Origin: Rhodoferax sp.
Lineage (GTDB): Bacteria > Pseudomonadota > Gammaproteobacteria > Burkholderiales > Burkholderiaceae_C
DNA length: 64,000 nucleotides
NCBI RefSeq assembly: GCF_023700745.1
Contig: NZ_JAMPYG010000006.1
Span: 1-64,000, forward strand
Direction: 5' to 3'
Below are positions 61,453 to 64,000 of this stretch, one piece after another (position 1 is the stretch's first letter; every line of letters begins with the position of its first letter). A program made the position numbers and the translations under genes. Under the pieces are notes generated by a model. That model saw only the letters and a list, made by a program, of their open reading frames with translations. It was not told where the DNA came from and made no database searches.

Positions 61453-63551
61453 GATTCGAGATCCGTGATTTTGATTTCGTTGTCGGCCGAATAAATGTCG
61501 ATGACGCGGCAGTCACCGCACATTTTCAGCCGCTCCAGCGCCGCGCCCTGGAACATGCTGTGACCCGCCAATTTGCCCAACATGCCCTCGATCGCCTTGA
61601 GCGTGCCAAAGGGTTTGCCGCAGCGCACGCAGGCGTAGGGCTGCATCTCGTTGAGCACCACATGCGCCTTGCGCCGTGTGTCGAGATTGAGCCGGGGCAC
61701 CAGACTGAGTGCTTTTTCCGGACAGGTTGCGACACACAGGCCGCACTGCACACAATTTTTCTCAATAAAACGAAGCTGCGGCGCCTGGGCGTTGTCGGCC
61801 AGTGCGCTGGCCGGGCAGGCATTGACGCAGCTCAGGCACAGCGTGCAGCTGTCCTTGTTGATGGCCAGACCGCCCAGCGGCGAAGCACTGGCTGGCAAGG
61901 CAATGCACTCAGCGCCGGGCTTGGGCGCGTGGCTGATCAGGTGGTCCAGCGCCAGCTCCAGCGTGGCGCGTTTGTCCAGCTGAACCGCAAAACCAGCATG
62001 GCGCGCCGGGGCCTGCGCGGGAGCCGCTCGCAAGTCGCGGTCGAGCGCCGCCAGGTCGCGCGCATCGCGCACCTGCAGTAGTTTGAAATGTTCGCCGGCG
62101 TAGCCCAGTCCGGTCAGGATCGCCTGGGCCACGGCCATCTGCGCGCGCAACGCCTCGGCATACTGCGGTGCTTCCTCGTCGGTCAGCAGCAGCCAGACCT
62201 GACTTGCACCATAGGCCACGGCGCTCAGCCACAGCTCCAGGCCGGTCGATGCCGTGTGCCACAGTGCCACCGGCAGCACGCGCGCAGGCACGCCATGGGT
62301 GCCATCCTTTTGGCCCTTTTCCAGTTGCGCGGCGCGGCCCAGGTCGCCCAGCAGGCGCGCCCCCAAGCCCTGGCTGTGCAACAGCAGCGCGGCGTCCTTG
62401 CCGCCGCTGCGCTGGTAAGTGGCCAGCAGCGTTTTGAACTTAACGCCCTGGTCGCTGGCGCGCGGGTAAGCGAAGCCCATGGCCCCGGTCGGGCACACCG
62501 TGCTGCAGGTGCCGCACCCTACGCACAAGTTGGGGTTCACCTTGATTTGTTGACGCTTGAAATCACTGCTGATGGCACTGGCCGAACAGACGTCGATGCA
62601 GGCCGTGCAGCCCAGCTTGTCGTTGCGGCTGTGGGCGCAGAGCTTTTGCCGGTAGCTGAAGAACTTCGGTTTTTCGAACTCGCCGACCAGCTCGCGCCAG
62701 GCCAGCAGCGCGGTCACATCGCGCCCGTTCCAATGCAGGTAACCCTGCGGCTTGGCATGCTGGCTGAATGCGGGCGTTGGCCGCAAGTCCAGCACGAGGT
62801 CAAAGCTGTCGGTATGGCTTTGCGGCGCGCGGTTGAAGTCGATGGCACCGGCCACCTTGCACACCTTGACGCAGACGCGGTTGGCATCGCAAGCCTGCAG
62901 GTCGATCTGGTAGTCCAGGCCAATGGCGTCTTCGGGGCAGACAGCCAAGCAGGCATTGCAACGGGTGCACAGGTCCAGATCGATCGGATTGTTTTGCTGC
63001 CAGTTCAGCTCGAACGCGCCGAGCCAGCCTGTCAGTGACTGGATCTGGCCACCGAGCACCGGGTAACGCCGCTCCTGCGCCGCGCCCAGGTCGCCGGCGC
63101 CTTGTGTGAACAGGGTGACATCCAACGCATCACCCAGCAAGCCGGCCGCCAGCTCCGCCGCCCCCAGCTCACCAATCACCAGGGCCCGCCCGGCACTCTG
63201 GTAGCTGACGGTGGCCACAGGTTCGGGTTCAGGCAGATGCGCCGCCGCCAGCAGGGCGGCGATCTTGGGGCTGGCCTGGGTCGCGTCGCGGCTCCAGCCA
63301 CCGGTTTCGCGGATGTTGACGAATCTGATCGGTGTGCTCAATTTGGCCTGGTCAGCCAGTTCGTTGAACAAGCGGGTTTCCTGGGTGCAGGCCACCACCA
63401 GTTCCCCGCCCTGACCGGCCGCTTGCAGGAACTCAGCGGCCTGGCGGCGGCACAGGCTCGAATGCAGGGTCAGCGGCTCGTTCAGGCTCGCACTCAGGGC
63501 CTGCGGGTCGAGCGGCATGGTCCGGTTGCAGTCGCAAATCAGTGTGGTCAT
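61449..63551 (-). CDS. Polyferredoxin with HdrA-like N-terminal part
   Basis: A 700-residue iron-sulfur protein. Six ferredoxin-type motifs are visible: C195-C205, C221-C231, C315-C322, C343-C353, C569-C579 and C600-C610. C641/C644 and C678/C681 form a final zinc-ribbon-like pair. The N terminus (C6, C8, C34, C55) and the ALVIGELGAAELAAGLL strand resemble the start and a worn Rossmann motif of HdrA. Residues about 420-495 resemble an MvhD-like domain. It probably carries electrons to or from formate dehydrogenase. The start ATG at 63551 lies inside the end of the DUF3306 gene. Confidence 0.85.
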   Translation of the reverse strand: MTTLICDCNRTMPLDPQALSASLNEPLTLHSSLCRRQAAEFLQAAGQGGELVVACTQETRLFNELADQAKLSTPIRFVNIRETGGWSRDATQASPKIAALLAAAHLPEPEPVATVSYQSAGRALVIGELGAAELAAGLLGDALDVTLFTQGAGDLGAAQERRYPVLGGQIQSLTGWLGAFELNWQQNNPIDLDLCTRCNACLAVCPEDAIGLDYQIDLQACDANRVCVKVCKVAGAIDFNRAPQSHTDSFDLVLDLRPTPAFSQHAKPQGYLHWNGRDVTALLAWRELVGEFEKPKFFSYRQKLCAHSRNDKLGCTACIDVCSASAISSDFKRQQIKVNPNLCVGCGTCSTVCPTGAMGFAYPRASDQGVKFKTLLATYQRSGGKDAALLLHSQGLGARLLGDLGRAAQLEKGQKDGTHGVPARVLPVALWHTASTGLELWLSAVAYGASQVWLLLTDEEAPQYAEALRAQMAVAQAILTGLGYAGEHFKLLQVRDARDLAALDRDLRAAPAQAPARHAGFAVQLDKRATLELALDHLISHAPKPGAECIALPASASPLGGLAINKDSCTLCLSCVNACPASALADNAQAPQLRFIEKNCVQCGLCVATCPEKALSLVPRLNLDTRRKAHVVLNEMQPYACVRCGKPFGTLKAIEGMLGKLAGHSMFQGAALERLKMCGDCRVIDIYSADNEIKITDLES

Positions 63552-64000
63552 GGTGAGGGTCCGGATCTTGTGGTGGAGTCATGCCCACCGCTGGAGGTGC
63601 AGGCATGGCCGAACTGGCGGGCGGTATTGACTCAGAAACTGGCATTTGTTCTTCGTCGTCAAACAACTTGAGAAACTTGGCGCTGGCCATCTGGCGCAAC
63701 ATGGCAGCGGGCATGGGGTCGGGCCGGGAATAGTCGTCGATGTAAATGTCCAAGCCGTCCATCACGTTGTAATGCGGATCGGTAAAAAGCTTTTTCATGG
63801 CAGCGTTGCGCACCTCGGGCGCCACGTCACGCGCAAGAAAAGGGGCAAAGTTGCTGTCAGCGCGCAAGGCCTGCACATCGACCAGTGTCGGGACTGGCGC
63901 CGGCGCACACTCCTGAGCTTGCGGCCTTGAGGTTTCAGGCACTGAACCAGTCTCAGTCTCAGTTTCAGTTTCAGCGACCCAAACACGCTGGTCGATGGGT
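63433..64000 (-). CDS. DUF3306 family protein, 5' end cut by window edge
   Basis: The frame is open to the right edge, so the N terminus is missing; 188 codons are visible. The part VDVQALRADSNFAPFLARDV, followed by VRNAAMKKLFTDPHYNVMDG and LDIYIDDYSRPDP, is the conserved core of DUF3306, a protein encoded in many formate dehydrogenase accessory clusters. A Thr-Glu repeat comes from 4.5 copies of a six-base unit (63948-63974). The last 40 codons overlap the polyferredoxin gene by 119 bases and are proline-rich. Function unknown. Confidence 0.82.
   Translation of the reverse strand, partial: PIDQRVWVAETETETETGSVPETSRPQAQECAPAPVPTLVDVQALRADSNFAPFLARDVAPEVRNAAMKKLFTDPHYNVMDGLDIYIDDYSRPDPMPAAMLRQMASAKFLKLFDDEEQMPVSESIPPASSAMPAPPAVGMTPPQDPDPHHDHTDLRLQPDHAARPAGPECEPERAADPAFEPVPPPGR

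Overview
The window looks like a chromosomal piece of a betaproteobacterium, most likely a Rhodoferax/Polaromonas-like member of the Comamonadaceae. This is an inference from gene content (tripartite tricarboxylate and TRAP uptake systems, PcaR- and IclR-type regulators, a serS-ispH-slpA-radC housekeeping block, a Cys-type periplasmic formate dehydrogenase with the 'region TAT target' protein) and from protein style. No rRNA is present to settle it. One tRNA, tRNA-Arg(ACG), is present. No CRISPR array, insertion sequence, phage gene or integrase was seen.

Layout. (1) 1-6.1 kb: an acetylating acetaldehyde dehydrogenase cut by the left edge lies downstream of a TRAP transporter (dctP-dctQ-dctM). 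It is divergent from a GlcD-type FAD oxidase across a perfect 34-bp palindrome, and an IclR regulator follows. (2) 6.2-15.5 kb: mostly core genes. These are a NadR-like P-loop protein, serS, ispH, an SlpA-type FKBP, radC, an Smr protein, the preQ0 operon queC-queD-queE, tRNA-Arg, a truncated haemoglobin, a LuxR regulator and a DUF1059 protein. The queD gene encodes three fused T-fold modules whose catalytic residues are distributed between modules. (3) 15.7-24.8 kb, minus strand: an FtsX-type ABC permease, then a formate dehydrogenase operon (TAT-target peptide, catalytic, Fe-S and cytochrome b subunits, two small exported proteins, fdhD). (4) 25-35 kb, plus strand: a TetR regulator with two palindromic operators, a second TRAP system, a type II dehydroquinase-like enzyme, a shikimate-dehydrogenase paralogue, an HMG-CoA-lyase-like enzyme, transporters, a thioesterase, a LigI-like hydrolase and a HAD phosphatase. 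(5) 34.9-44.6 kb, minus strand: an operon of a second shikimate-dehydrogenase paralogue, a TctCBA uptake system, an HPPD-like protein, a TIM-barrel protein, a PcaB-like protein, an AEC carrier and a CPA1 antiporter. It faces a PcaR/PobR-type regulator. (6) 45-60.5 kb: a FUSC exporter, an unusual SDR, a LysR regulator, a Gfo/Idh dehydrogenase, an acyl-CoA dehydrogenase, a CoA-transferase, aroE, a manganese exporter under a yybP-ykoY riboswitch, aroD, an acylating aldehyde dehydrogenase, a TIM-barrel enzyme and a ThDP enzyme. (7) 60.8-64 kb, minus strand: a TorD-type chaperone, a polyferredoxin and a DUF3306 protein. These are formate-dehydrogenase accessory genes normally expected beside region 3.

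Regions 4-6 therefore form a block of about 36 kb of mostly catabolic genes lying between two halves of what looks like one formate dehydrogenase locus. The block holds three AroE-family enzymes, both types of dehydroquinase, two AP-endonuclease-fold TIM barrels and a ThDP ring-cleavage-type enzyme. Together they suggest uptake and ring opening of hydroaromatic or alicyclic compounds, feeding CoA thioesters into central metabolism. The substrate cannot be read from sequence. Three families of short palindromic repeats are scattered between genes. One of them, with a fixed orientation, sits at gene 3' ends and supplies stop codons.
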